A DNA stretch of 9,212 nucleotides from Rickettsiales bacterium (GCA_947453775.1 CANGHM010000011.1:1-9212), one strand, 5' to 3'. Shown: positions 1 through 6,743, numbered from the stretch's first letter. Numbers and translations: made by a program. The notes: generated by a model from the letters alone, not told the origin.

Positions 1-273
1 GATAATATGCAAATTGTGCCTTTTGCTGCTATCGGCGTGGTAATAGAGTTAATGAAAAAAGCTGACCTGGAAAATAAATATTACTATGGCACTCAAGATG
101 ACAATCAAGCTCTTACCGGCCTTAAGCTATCTGATACTGGTATAACCGGAGCACTTAGCTTTGGGGCCGATATTAAAAGCGCCTCACTTGATGCCGGCCT
201 GCACTACACCTTGGGGCTTGGTAGGGGCTCTGTCTCGCACGTTTTTGGCGGCAAACTTGGGGTGAAGTTTTAA
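1..273 (+). CDS. C-terminal end of a probable outer-membrane beta-barrel protein (5' partial)
   Basis: The reading frame is open from the left window edge and ends at TAA 271-273, so about 90 C-terminal residues are visible and the true start lies outside. The first ATG in the window (7-9) is probably internal. The visible protein alternates polar and apolar residues in short strands (ALSFGADI, ASLDAGLHYTLGLG, VFGGKLGVKF) and ends in phenylalanine after alternating residues. That is the usual C-terminal beta-signal of proteins inserted by the BAM complex. No catalytic motif is visible. It could be the last strands of an OmpA/P44-like porin-family protein or of an autotransporter barrel; the fragment is too short to choose. 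The location is inferred to be the outer membrane. The barrel call rests on strand pattern and terminal residue only. Confidence 0.55.
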   Translation, partial: DNMQIVPFAAIGVVIELMKKADLENKYYYGTQDDNQALTGLKLSDTGITGALSFGADIKSASLDAGLHYTLGLGRGSVSHVFGGKLGVKF

Positions 274-333
274 GCATTTGATACAGTCGCGCAATTTCGA
301 CTTAATTGACTATAGTAAAATTATTATATCTCA

Positions 334-359
334 TAATAATTACTAAAAAGTAATTATTA
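334..359. terminator. AT-rich perfect hairpin between convergent genes, possible bidirectional terminator
   Basis: TAATAATTACT (334-344) and AGTAATTATTA (349-359) are exact inverted repeats separated by an AAAA loop. This gives an 11-bp stem with no mismatch. It lies 60 bases after the stop of the barrel gene and 40 bases after the pheT stop, between two converging transcripts, which is where a shared terminator is expected. The stem is almost all A/T and neither side has a clean T-run directly after it, so its strength as an intrinsic terminator is doubtful. Confidence 0.45.
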
Positions 360-399
360 ATATCTTCTAGTAAACGGGTTGACAAGATATGAGAATTGG

Positions 400-2760
400 T
401 TAGCTGCGGATTTCTGCTGCAAATTGTTGTTGCATTAAATTGATGATGTTTTTGCATATATTGTCGATTTCTTCAGTGTGAAGATTCCTATCGGGTAATA
501 ACAATATTTTTATGGCCACTGATTTTTGCCCATTTGCAATATTTGGCCCCTTGTAAATATCAAAGATTTTAGCATCAATAATCATCGGATCAGCGCTTTG
601 CACTAGTTTTAATATCTGCTGTGCGGGCAAAGCATCGTCTACTAAAAAAGCAAAATCGCGCTCAATTATTTGATGTTTATGCTTGATGTAGTCAGGAAAG
701 CTTGAGCGCCTTATTATCTCTTGCAGATCAAGCTCTAAGACAAATACCTCGCCTTGAATATCTTTTTGTTTTAAAATATTTGGATGAATGGCGCCAAAAG
801 AGCCTACTATCTTACCTTGTATTGCTAAATCGCATGATATATTTGGATGGTAATAAGATTTTGCGCTACTTGGCTGAGTTAGTTCATCTGGAAGAATGCC
901 AAATTGCTGTAATAAAAAGTATAAATCGGCTTTAATGTCAAAAATATCAATTTTAGTGTTTAAGTAAGGATTAACTTCCTGATAATTACCCGTGGCCACA
1001 AGAGTTAAAATGTTTTTTTCATCACTGGGATTAATGCCTTGAAATACTGGACCGATCTCGAAAAATTTTAAATTTTTAAGCGCCATGTTTTGATTTTTGA
1101 TTATGCCATCTAGCAAATTGGGAATTATGCTGTTGCGCATATAATTTAGCTCGCCGCTGATAGGGTTGGTAATTTTTAGCGCTGGGTTGATATCGCCAAA
1201 ATCTGCAGCTTTATCTTGCGAGGTAAACGACCACGTTACTACTTCATTATAGCCAAGGCTGGCGATGATATTTCTAGCACTTTGGGCTGTTTGATATTGC
1301 GCTAAAAGGGTTTTTTTACCAAGTAGGTCCGAGATGGGATATTGAGGCACTTGATCGTAGCCATATATACGAATTATATCTTCTACCACTTCTTCAGGTA
1401 TGCTAATTATTCTCCATGAAGGGGGGGTTAAGATCATTTGCTCCTGAGTTTGCGATAATATTTTATAGCCTAAATCATTCAAGATTTGCTCTATTACGGG
1501 CTGCTCTATTTTAATGCCTATTTTTTCTTCAAACAGATTCAGACCAACAATGATTTGATTTTGCTCTTGCACTTGGCCTAAAAAATTTGTTTCTGCAAAT
1601 TGCCCCCCGCAAAGTTGATTTATCATTGCCAAAGTCATTTGGAATGCTTCTTTGCGAGTTATTTCATCCACATGCCTTTCAAACCTGAGTTTTGATTGGG
1701 TAATAATGTTATGAAAACGAGAAGAGGCAATAATATTATCTTTATTGAAAAATCCAGCCTCCAGTAAAACTCTAGTAGTACTGTGAGTGCAAGATGAAGA
1801 TTGTCCGCCAATGATTCCAGCTAAACATAGCGCACTTGTTTTATCAGCAATTACTATATCTTGATCTGTTAGAGTGTATTCTTGATTATTTAAGCCTTGT
1901 AAAATTTCACCCTGTTTGCTTTTGCGCACAATAAGGGCATCAATTTTATCTGCATCAAATGCGCCCATAGGCTGAGCAAAACTGTGCGAGATATAGTTTG
2001 TGATATCAACTATCGCTGAGATTGGATTTAGTCCTGAGTTTTTAAGCAAGTTTTTTAGCCATCTAGGAGAGGGAGAGTTGTTAATGCCGCGTATTTCACA
2101 AGTGTACATACTTGAGCATATTTTCTCTGACTCTACTGAAACATCAATCAAGGACTTAAAAGTTGCAATCATATTTTGCTCCATATGGGTTTTTAGTTTG
2201 CCTAGTCCTTTGGCTTGCAACTCCCTTGCAATACCATATACCCCTAGGCAGTCACCGCGATTTGGCGTAACAGAAAGCTCAATTACCGGATCATCTAAAT
2301 CCCAATATCTAACAAAATCCATCCCTATAGTGGCATCTTCATCAAGCTCAATAATGCCTTCATCATTATTATTATCGCCTATGCCAAGTTCTTGGGCAGA
2401 GCAAAGCATGCCCCAGCTTTCAACATCGCGAATGATCGTGCGCGCTATGCTCATATTATTTTGTGGCACTACAGCTCCAATATTTGCCAGCACTACCTTA
2501 ATGTTACTGCGTGCATTTTTTGCTCCGCATACTACCTGCAAAACTTCAGTGCCATTATCTACTTTGCATATTTGCAATTTGCTTGCGTTGGGGTGGGGGG
2601 TGGTTTCTAATATTTTTGCCACACAAAAACCTTCCATGCTTTTTGTATTACAGCTTACGCCCTCTACTTCCAGACCTATACTGGTTAGTCCCTCTAGTAT
2701 TTGATCCAGAGTATTAGCTGTATCTAAAAACCTATTTAACCAAGATAATGTAAACCTCAT
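400..2760 (-). CDS. pheT: Phenylalanyl-tRNA synthetase beta subunit
   Basis: This is the beta subunit of the (alpha-beta)2 enzyme that charges tRNA-Phe. It binds tRNA and normally hydrolyses mischarged Tyr-tRNA-Phe. At 786 residues it is close to the E. coli protein (795). Domains in order: N-terminal segment 1-38; EMAP-II-like tRNA-binding domain about 39-150; B3/B4 editing domain about 205-390, with SVTPNRGDCLGVYGIARE (163-180) just before it; B5 domain about 405-475, ending in PPSWR and VVEDIIRIYGYD; inactive synthetase-like core about 480-685; FDX-ACB anticodon-binding domain about 692-785, beginning near RDFAFLVDD. The start codon lies inside the end of pheS (ATGA overlap, 2757-2760), indicating translational coupling. 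Oddities sit in the editing pocket: the usual PMHAFD motif is PMGAFD (G266), and the usual TDASHRFERGVD is TQSKLRFERHVD (354-365). Glu334 and the GG at 318-319 are kept. Identity is certain; editing competence is doubtful. Confidence 0.98.
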   Translation of the reverse strand: MRFTLSWLNRFLDTANTLDQILEGLTSIGLEVEGVSCNTKSMEGFCVAKILETTPHPNASKLQICKVDNGTEVLQVVCGAKNARSNIKVVLANIGAVVPQNNMSIARTIIRDVESWGMLCSAQELGIGDNNNDEGIIELDEDATIGMDFVRYWDLDDPVIELSVTPNRGDCLGVYGIARELQAKGLGKLKTHMEQNMIATFKSLIDVSVESEKICSSMYTCEIRGINNSPSPRWLKNLLKNSGLNPISAIVDITNYISHSFAQPMGAFDADKIDALIVRKSKQGEILQGLNNQEYTLTDQDIVIADKTSALCLAGIIGGQSSSCTHSTTRVLLEAGFFNKDNIIASSRFHNIITQSKLRFERHVDEITRKEAFQMTLAMINQLCGGQFAETNFLGQVQEQNQIIVGLNLFEEKIGIKIEQPVIEQILNDLGYKILSQTQEQMILTPPSWRIISIPEEVVEDIIRIYGYDQVPQYPISDLLGKKTLLAQYQTAQSARNIIASLGYNEVVTWSFTSQDKAADFGDINPALKITNPISGELNYMRNSIIPNLLDGIIKNQNMALKNLKFFEIGPVFQGINPSDEKNILTLVATGNYQEVNPYLNTKIDIFDIKADLYFLLQQFGILPDELTQPSSAKSYYHPNISCDLAIQGKIVGSFGAIHPNILKQKDIQGEVFVLELDLQEIIRRSSFPDYIKHKHQIIERDFAFLVDDALPAQQILKLVQSADPMIIDAKIFDIYKGPNIANGQKSVAIKILLLPDRNLHTEEIDNICKNIINLMQQQFAAEIRS

Positions 2761-3791
2761 GCGCCTAATCCACCTTCTAATGATATTTTATGAAAACAAG
2801 AAAAACTAAAATGTTTAAGCCAATTACTATCTAATTCAAAAAATTGCCTTAAATCTTTAATATTATATTTTAACATAGCTAAACGCTCAATGCCAAGCCC
2901 AAGAGCAAATCCACTATAAATTTTGCTATCTACACCAGCATTTTCAAGCACATGTGGGTGTATAAGCCCGCTACCTAAGACCTCTAGCCATTTATCTGAA
3001 TTTGGCAGGCGAATATCAATTTCCGCTGAAGCAAAAGTGAAAGGGAAAAAGCTTGGTCGCATCCTTACTTGAATTGTATCGTCTTGAAAAAATAACCTAA
3101 TGAGTGTGGTAAGGGTTGATTTTAAATGCCCCATATTTATGTTTTTATCTACCATTACAGCTTCAAGTTGGTGGAACATGGGGGTATGAGTCATGTCGGA
3201 GTCCGAGCGATAGGTTCGCCCAAAAGAGATGAATCTAAATGGTGGACTCGATTTTTCCATGGTTCTGATCTGCACGGGGGAAGTATGAGTCCGCAGCACG
3301 TTTTCGGGCAAATAAAAAGTATCGTGCATTTGCCTAGATGGATGATTGGGTGCAATATTTAAAGCGGTAAAATTATACCAATCACTTTCAATACTAGGGC
3401 CTTGCTCTAGAGAAAATCCTAATCTGGAGAAAATAGTTACTAGCTCTTCAATGGTCCTGGAAATGGGGTGAATACTGCCCAGCGGCCTTTCTTTGCCGGG
3501 CATGCTTAGGTCGACTTTTTCTTTAGAGAGTTTTTCCTGCAATAGGAGCTCTTCGAGTAATATAGTTTTGGTGTTAAGAATGTCGATCACCTGGTCTTTA
3601 ATCAAGTTAACTTTTTGCCCAAAATCTTTTTTTTGCTCGTTTGGTATATCTTTAATTTGACTTGCAACTTGGGTAATAATACCTTTTTTGCCCAAATAAT
3701 GCACTTTAAGCTCAGAGATTTCAGCCAGATTAGCAGCATTTGCCACCAGCTCTTTGGCTTGCGCTAGAATGGAATCTAAATTTACAGACAT
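2757..3791 (-). CDS. pheS: Phenylalanyl-tRNA synthetase alpha subunit
   Basis: This is the catalytic subunit of cytoplasmic PheRS, which forms Phe-AMP and then Phe-tRNA-Phe. Its 344 residues compare with 327 in E. coli. Residues 1-90 are the tRNA-binding coiled-coil arm. The class II core follows: HTS (169-171), FGRTYRSDSD (motif 2, about 190-199), MFHQLE with the amino-group-binding Gln208 and Glu210, the Phe-pocket FPF (249-251), and motif 3 GLGIERLAML (298-307). Two deviations stand out. The very conserved FPFTEPSAE segment reads FPFTFASAE, so Glu-Pro is replaced by Phe253-Ala254. The C-terminus also carries about 14 extra residues beyond the usual LKHF end, and this tail runs into the pheT start. 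The ATG at 3789-3791 gives the N-terminus expected for the family. No strong Shine-Dalgarno is visible (AAAAAGCCT just upstream). It is the first gene of the pheST operon and lies 24 bases or so after the predicted transcription start. Confidence 0.98.
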   Translation of the reverse strand: MSVNLDSILAQAKELVANAANLAEISELKVHYLGKKGIITQVASQIKDIPNEQKKDFGQKVNLIKDQVIDILNTKTILLEELLLQEKLSKEKVDLSMPGKERPLGSIHPISRTIEELVTIFSRLGFSLEQGPSIESDWYNFTALNIAPNHPSRQMHDTFYLPENVLRTHTSPVQIRTMEKSSPPFRFISFGRTYRSDSDMTHTPMFHQLEAVMVDKNINMGHLKSTLTTLIRLFFQDDTIQVRMRPSFFPFTFASAEIDIRLPNSDKWLEVLGSGLIHPHVLENAGVDSKIYSGFALGLGIERLAMLKYNIKDLRQFFELDSNWLKHFSFSCFHKISLEGGLGA

Positions 3792-3821
3792 AGGCTTTTT
3801 AAAATCTTTAATTACAGACTA

Positions 3822-3850
3822 ATATTAAGGCTTAGTGGTCCTTTGGTCAA
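3822..3850 (-). promoter_or_regulatory. Predicted sigma70-type promoter of pheST
   Basis: On the minus strand TTGACC (3850-3845) and TAATAT (3827-3822) are separated by exactly 17 bases. This is close to the TTGACA/TATAAT consensus. Transcription would start near 3815, giving a leader of roughly 24 bases before the pheS ATG. That leader is too short for a leader peptide with attenuator of the E. coli pheM type, so regulation by attenuation is not expected here. Confidence 0.65.
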
Positions 3851-3908
3851 GCTTTCTGATTTATCGAAGTGTTATTATTGCAATAGCCCAATAATGCTAG
3901 ATTTACTG

Positions 3909-3937
3909 TTGCTCTGAGTTGTATTTTGGTGTATAAG
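3909..3937 (+). promoter_or_regulatory. Possible promoter of tRNA-Ser
   Basis: TTGCTC (3909-3914) and TATAAG (3932-3937) are spaced by 17 bases and lie about 35 bases before the mature tRNA 5' end. The -35 is a three-to-four-base match only. Other -10-like hexamers lie nearby (TATGCT at 3944, TATAAG at 3951), so the exact promoter is uncertain. Confidence 0.35.
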
Positions 3938-3944
3938 TAATAGT

Positions 3945-3959
3945 ATGCTTTATAAGCAT
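3945..3959. repeat. Short perfect palindrome upstream of tRNA-Ser
   Basis: ATGCTT (3945-3950) and AAGCAT (3954-3959) are exact inverted repeats around TAT. The element ends 12 bases before the tRNA. It could be a protein-binding site in the promoter, a small hairpin in the tRNA leader, or chance in AT-rich DNA. Confidence 0.3.
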
Positions 3960-3971
3960 TTCTTTCTATTT

Positions 3972-4063
3972 GGAGAGGTGGCCGAGAGGCTTAAGGCGGC
4001 AGTTTGCTAAATTGTTGTACGGGGTAACCCGTACCGGGGGTTCGAATCCCTTCCTCTCCGCCA
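3972..4063 (+). tRNA. tRNA-Ser (anticodon GCU), CCA encoded
   Basis: This is a class II tRNA for AGC/AGU codons. Acceptor stem GGAGAGG (3972-3978) pairs with CCTCTCC (4053-4059), discriminator G is at 4060 and CCA is encoded at 4061-4063. The D-stem is GCC/GGC (3981-3983, 3995-3997). The anticodon stem GCAGT/ATTGT encloses loop TTGCTAA with anticodon GCT at 4006-4008. The long variable arm forms TACGGG-GTAA-CCCGTA, which is the hallmark of tRNA-Ser. The T-arm GGGGG-TTCGAAT-CCCTT contains two G-U wobbles. The discriminator and long extra arm rule out other isotypes with certainty. The gene is divergent from pheS, and an accessory gene block begins right after it. Confidence 0.97.
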
Positions 4064-4089
4064 GATTTTTGAGGAATAACTTTTCTCAC

Positions 4090-4117
4090 CGTCATTGCGA
4101 GCATAGCGAAGCAATCC
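4090..4117. repeat. Dispersed palindromic repeat of the GTCATTGCGAGC...GCGAAGCAATCC type
   Basis: The 28-base element can fold through ATTGC (4094-4098) with GCAAT (4111-4115), with a small inner GC/GC stem. Its wording (GTCATTGCGAGC then GCGAAGCAATCC) matches a family of short interspersed palindromes that I know from several bacterial genomes, including intracellular ones. It is the only copy in this window. It sits exactly where the upstream part of the GNAT gene is missing, so it marks a rearrangement or insertion junction. Confidence 0.6.
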
Positions 4118-4124
4118 AAAAACC

Positions 4125-4286
4125 CCCAGTATTTATGAAGAGGTAAAGAAACAGTATGAAGGCTATAAGATTATGGCTGAAACAGACAAGGAATCAGTAG
4201 ATTTTTATGCTAAATCAGGTTTTACCTGTCATGGATTTAACGGGCCATATGGTAATTTAAGGTGCAAATGTGAGTTTAATCTATGA
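4125..4286 (+). pseudogene. C-terminal remnant of a GNAT-family N-acetyltransferase
   Basis: In the frame ending at TGA 4284-4286, about 53 residues can be read: PSIYEEVKKQYEGYKI, then MAETDKESVDFYAKSGF, then a short tail. The middle stretch is the typical C-terminal GNAT signature, in which an acidic turn precedes a helix and 'FY..(C/S)GF'. The N-terminal two-thirds, with the acetyl-CoA P-loop, is absent. In the same frame a TAG stands at 4104-4106, inside the palindromic repeat that replaces the missing part. No plausible start codon with a ribosome site precedes the homologous region. The remnant's stop overlaps the start of the next gene as ATGA (4283-4286). The intact ancestor was therefore probably the first gene of a translationally coupled operon with the hydrolase. 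Family-level assignment is fairly safe; the substrate is unknown. Confidence 0.7.
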
Positions 4287-5341
4287 GTTTTAATGGCAAA
4301 ATCACAACAATATCTGATGTGCACTCTATCACTGAAAGCCTTCTTCTCAAATTTCCTGATATTCATGGCAGTGTTATTGTGGCGTATCAGGACCAAGTTT
4401 TATATCATGAAAGTTTTGCACCCCATGGGAATATTAGAGCAGACAAAAATGCACAATATCTGATTGCATCCGTTACAAAAAATTTCACAAGCGCAGCCGT
4501 TTTAAAGCTTTTATTTGAACATTTTGGTGATGACATATCAGGTGCTTTAAACAAGCCGTTATCAGATTTTTTATCCGAGGATCATCCTATCTGGCTGGGG
4601 GAACTGCCTGATTTTGCAAAGGTTATTACGATCCATCATCTTTTGAGTCATACCTCAGGGCTGGACGCTACCCATAAGCCGTTGCTTTATTCTCCGGGAG
4701 AAAGATACCACTATTCAAACCTTGGCTATATTCTCATTGGGCATATTATTCAAGCTCTTACTTCGGAGCCAATCGATTCTTACTATAAAAGAGCTCTTTT
4801 TAATCCTGCAGGAATGCAAAATACATTTTTGGTGCTGGACGGAACACCTGCATCTTTACAAAATGACCCAGCTTTCACAACTCTCGTACCTGGATTTGAA
4901 AAGAACGGCGATCAAATTCAAAAGATTGCGGATAAACCTGACTTTTCGAAATTATTTACAGCAGGCGGCATTATTTCAACTCCAATCGATCTGGTAAAAT
5001 GGCAGCACGCCTTATATCAGGGGCGTATCATTCCACTAGAATTGCTTCAGCTCATGACACATCCAGTGATTCAAAAAACAGGATTTACTTTTTATGACGG
5101 TGAAGGCTCTTTGTATGCGGGATATGGAGTTGACGTCTTAGACAGTGGAAGGACAAGGCTTTATAAGCATTGCGGAGGAACATCTGGCTATCAATCCAAA
5201 ATTTCTTACGATCCAAAGACGCAAATTAGTATTATCAATTTATCCAATATTATGGAAGAAAATCCTTCCATTTTTGCATTTACAAATCAGCTTAGGAATA
5301 TGATATCAAGCATTAATGATGAGACAGAAGATGCAAAATAA
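4283..5341 (+). CDS. Serine hydrolase of the beta-lactamase/class C-PBP family
   Basis: The 352-residue protein has the three active-site elements of the PF00144 fold. The nucleophile motif SVTK is at 63-66 (Ser63, Lys66), the YSN motif at 144-146 (in YHYSNLGYILIG), and the HxG element in HCGGTSGYQS (296-305) takes the place of KTG. LLSHTSGL (120-127) and TAGGIISTPIDLVKW (226-240) are further family signatures. Members include esterases, D-aminopeptidases and penicillin-binding-type enzymes, so the substrate cannot be named and beta-lactam resistance should not be assumed. Most relatives are exported, but no signal peptide is visible here: the N-terminus is MSFNGKITTISDVHS. The product is therefore probably cytoplasmic, unless the true start was lost with the upstream gene. 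The ATG overlaps the stop of the dead GNAT gene, and the 3' end overlaps tspO, so it is part of a tight plus-strand gene string. Confidence 0.9.
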   Translation: MSFNGKITTISDVHSITESLLLKFPDIHGSVIVAYQDQVLYHESFAPHGNIRADKNAQYLIASVTKNFTSAAVLKLLFEHFGDDISGALNKPLSDFLSEDHPIWLGELPDFAKVITIHHLLSHTSGLDATHKPLLYSPGERYHYSNLGYILIGHIIQALTSEPIDSYYKRALFNPAGMQNTFLVLDGTPASLQNDPAFTTLVPGFEKNGDQIQKIADKPDFSKLFTAGGIISTPIDLVKWQHALYQGRIIPLELLQLMTHPVIQKTGFTFYDGEGSLYAGYGVDVLDSGRTRLYKHCGGTSGYQSKISYDPKTQISIINLSNIMEENPSIFAFTNQLRNMISSINDETEDAK

Positions 5342-5804
5342 AAACTACTTTTCTTTAATCATCTGGATTGTGGCACTTATAACGATTGGCGGAGTCATTG
5401 GCTCTTTAACCAAGCCAGAGATTAGCACTTGGTATAGCACCTTAAATCGCTCAACTCTGACACCGCCAAATTATGTATTCCCTGTTGCTTGGACTATTTT
5501 GTACGGCATTATTGGCGTTTGCGGCTGGTTCATTTGGCGCTCTCAAGCATTTCCCAAGCTAAGTATTATCAAAACCTTATACGTGGCTCAGCTCATCTTA
5601 AACTGGAGCTGGACACCTTTGTTTTTCCATTACCACTTAACCGGACTTTCCCTCGTAGTTTTGGTCGCTATGGATATTCTGGTCGCCACAATAATTTGGC
5701 TTTCTTACCGAAAGATAAGATTGGTATCAGTACTTATGATGCCATATTTACTCTGGATTCTATTTGCGACCTATTTAAATTTGTACATATGGCAGTGTAA
5801 CTAA
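5331..5804 (+). CDS. tspO: TspO/MBR-family tryptophan-rich membrane protein
   Basis: This is a small integral membrane protein of the TspO/translocator family, which binds porphyrins and related ligands and is tied to stress and oxygen regulation in bacteria. About five membrane helices are visible in the 157-residue form, roughly at residues 7-27, 50-70, 79-99, 104-124 and 129-152. Family signatures are WYSTLNRSTLTPPNYVFP, followed by VAWTILYG, then LNWSWTPLFF and PYLLWILFATYLNLYIW near the end. In the first signature the usual Trp before PP is Leu. I chose the ATG at 5331, which overlaps the hydrolase stop (5339-5341) and gives a normal short lead-in MQNKNYF. ATGs at 5316 and 5319 would add five or four residues. 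A weak GAGACAGAAG precedes the chosen start. It is clearly co-transcribed with the hydrolase. A role in porphyrin or stress handling is inferred from family only. Confidence 0.9.
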   Translation: MQNKNYFSLIIWIVALITIGGVIGSLTKPEISTWYSTLNRSTLTPPNYVFPVAWTILYGIIGVCGWFIWRSQAFPKLSIIKTLYVAQLILNWSWTPLFFHYHLTGLSLVVLVAMDILVATIIWLSYRKIRLVSVLMMPYLLWILFATYLNLYIWQCN

Positions 5805-5817
5805 GTGAAGATTAGCA

Positions 5818-5874
5818 ATGGTGGTCAAGCATAAAAAACATAAACGTCGTATTTTTATCCATGTAGACGGTTAG
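5818..5874 (+). other. Small basic ORF between tspO and the regulator, of doubtful reality
   Basis: An 18-codon frame starts at ATG 5818 and stops at TAG 5872-5874. It encodes a lysine/arginine-rich stretch (KHKKHKRR) and then IFIHVDG. No convincing ribosome site precedes it and I recognise no family. It may be a remnant of a lost gene or chance. It occupies most of the 90-base gap between tspO and the AraC-type gene. Confidence 0.15.
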
Positions 5875-5894
5875 AACTTAAGCATTAGGATATT

Positions 5895-6743
5895 ATGAGC
5901 TACAAAGAACGCGTAAACAGAGTTGTCGATTTTATTGGCAAGCATCTTGATGATGAGCTTACCTTAGACACCTTAAGTCAAGTAGCTTGTTTTTCAAAGT
6001 ATCATTTTCACCGCCTATTTACAGCTTATACAGGGTTATCTCTGCAGCAATATATTAAATGGTTGCGCCTTAAAAGAGCTGCGCATCAACTTATTGTCGA
6101 AAGAGATAATACGATTATTAACATTGCATTGGATGCGGGTTTTGAATCCCATGAGTCATTTACGAGAGCCTTTAAACAGTCTTGCGGAGAAAATCCTACT
6201 AATTTTAGGCTTAAATCAAGTTGGCATACATGGGAGACACCACCTTATTCATTGCCTAAAGGAGATGCAAAAATGATAAACGTGAGCATTAAAGACTTGC
6301 CTGCTAGAAGGCTAGCGGTGGTAGAGCACTACGGAGATCCTAAAAAAGTAGGCCAGACTGCTTCTAAGTTGATAGCCTGGGCTAAAGCACAACCTGTAAA
6401 TTTAAAGCCTAAACCAGGTGAAGCTTTTGGTTTTGGGTATGGTGATCCAAAGGAAGTTCCAGCAGAAGAATTTCGATTTGATCTTGCGATTACCGTTCCG
6501 CAAACATTAAAGCTAGAGGGTGAAGTGATAGAAAAACATCTTCCTGCAGGTAGATATGCTGTTATTTCCCACAAAGGGTCACGTGAAGCCATTAGCGAAA
6601 AAATTTACTGGCTATATCGAGAGTGGTTAGCCGAATCCAAAGAAGAGCTTGGTGATTTACCTTGCATATTTTGTTACTACAATTTTGATCATGAAGTAGC
6701 TGAAACAGAATTAATCACCGAAGTATGGCTGCTTCTTAAATAA
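5895..6743 (+). CDS. AraC-family regulator with GyrI-like effector-binding domain
   Basis: A 282-residue two-domain transcription factor. Residues about 5-105 form the double helix-turn-helix of AraC/XylS proteins: the first is around LTLDTLSQVACFSKYHFHRLF and the second around TIINIALDAGFESHESFTRAF, followed by the conserved GENPTNFR. Residues about 125-282 match the GyrI-like (AraC_E_bind) small-molecule domain found in Rob, BmrR-type regulators and SbmC. Visible segments are LPARRLAVVEHYGDP, LPAGRYAVISHKG and ELITEVWLLL. Such proteins bind amphipathic or drug-like ligands and activate efflux or stress genes; here the ligand and targets are unknown. The start has a short-spaced TTAGGA four bases before the ATG. 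It lies 90 bases after tspO on the same strand and probably regulates the cassette. Its 3' end overlaps the decayed APH(6)-like gene by a few bases in convergent orientation. The protein looks intact. Confidence 0.92.
   Translation: MSYKERVNRVVDFIGKHLDDELTLDTLSQVACFSKYHFHRLFTAYTGLSLQQYIKWLRLKRAAHQLIVERDNTIINIALDAGFESHESFTRAFKQSCGENPTNFRLKSSWHTWETPPYSLPKGDAKMINVSIKDLPARRLAVVEHYGDPKKVGQTASKLIAWAKAQPVNLKPKPGEAFGFGYGDPKEVPAEEFRFDLAITVPQTLKLEGEVIEKHLPAGRYAVISHKGSREAISEKIYWLYREWLAESKEELGDLPCIFCYYNFDHEVAETELITEVWLLLK

Noticed and set aside
2000..2704. A 234-codon open frame on the plus strand opposite pheT
   Set aside because: It is wholly antisense to a certain gene and has low-complexity composition with no recognisable family. 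It is a shadow of pheT codon use.
3126..3362. A plus-strand open frame opposite pheS
   Set aside because: It overlaps the catalytic core of pheS in antisense and has no ribosome site or family resemblance.
3792..3971. A leader-peptide attenuator controlling pheST
   Set aside because: The predicted leader is only about 24 bases, with no Phe-rich small ORF and no terminator hairpin before pheS.
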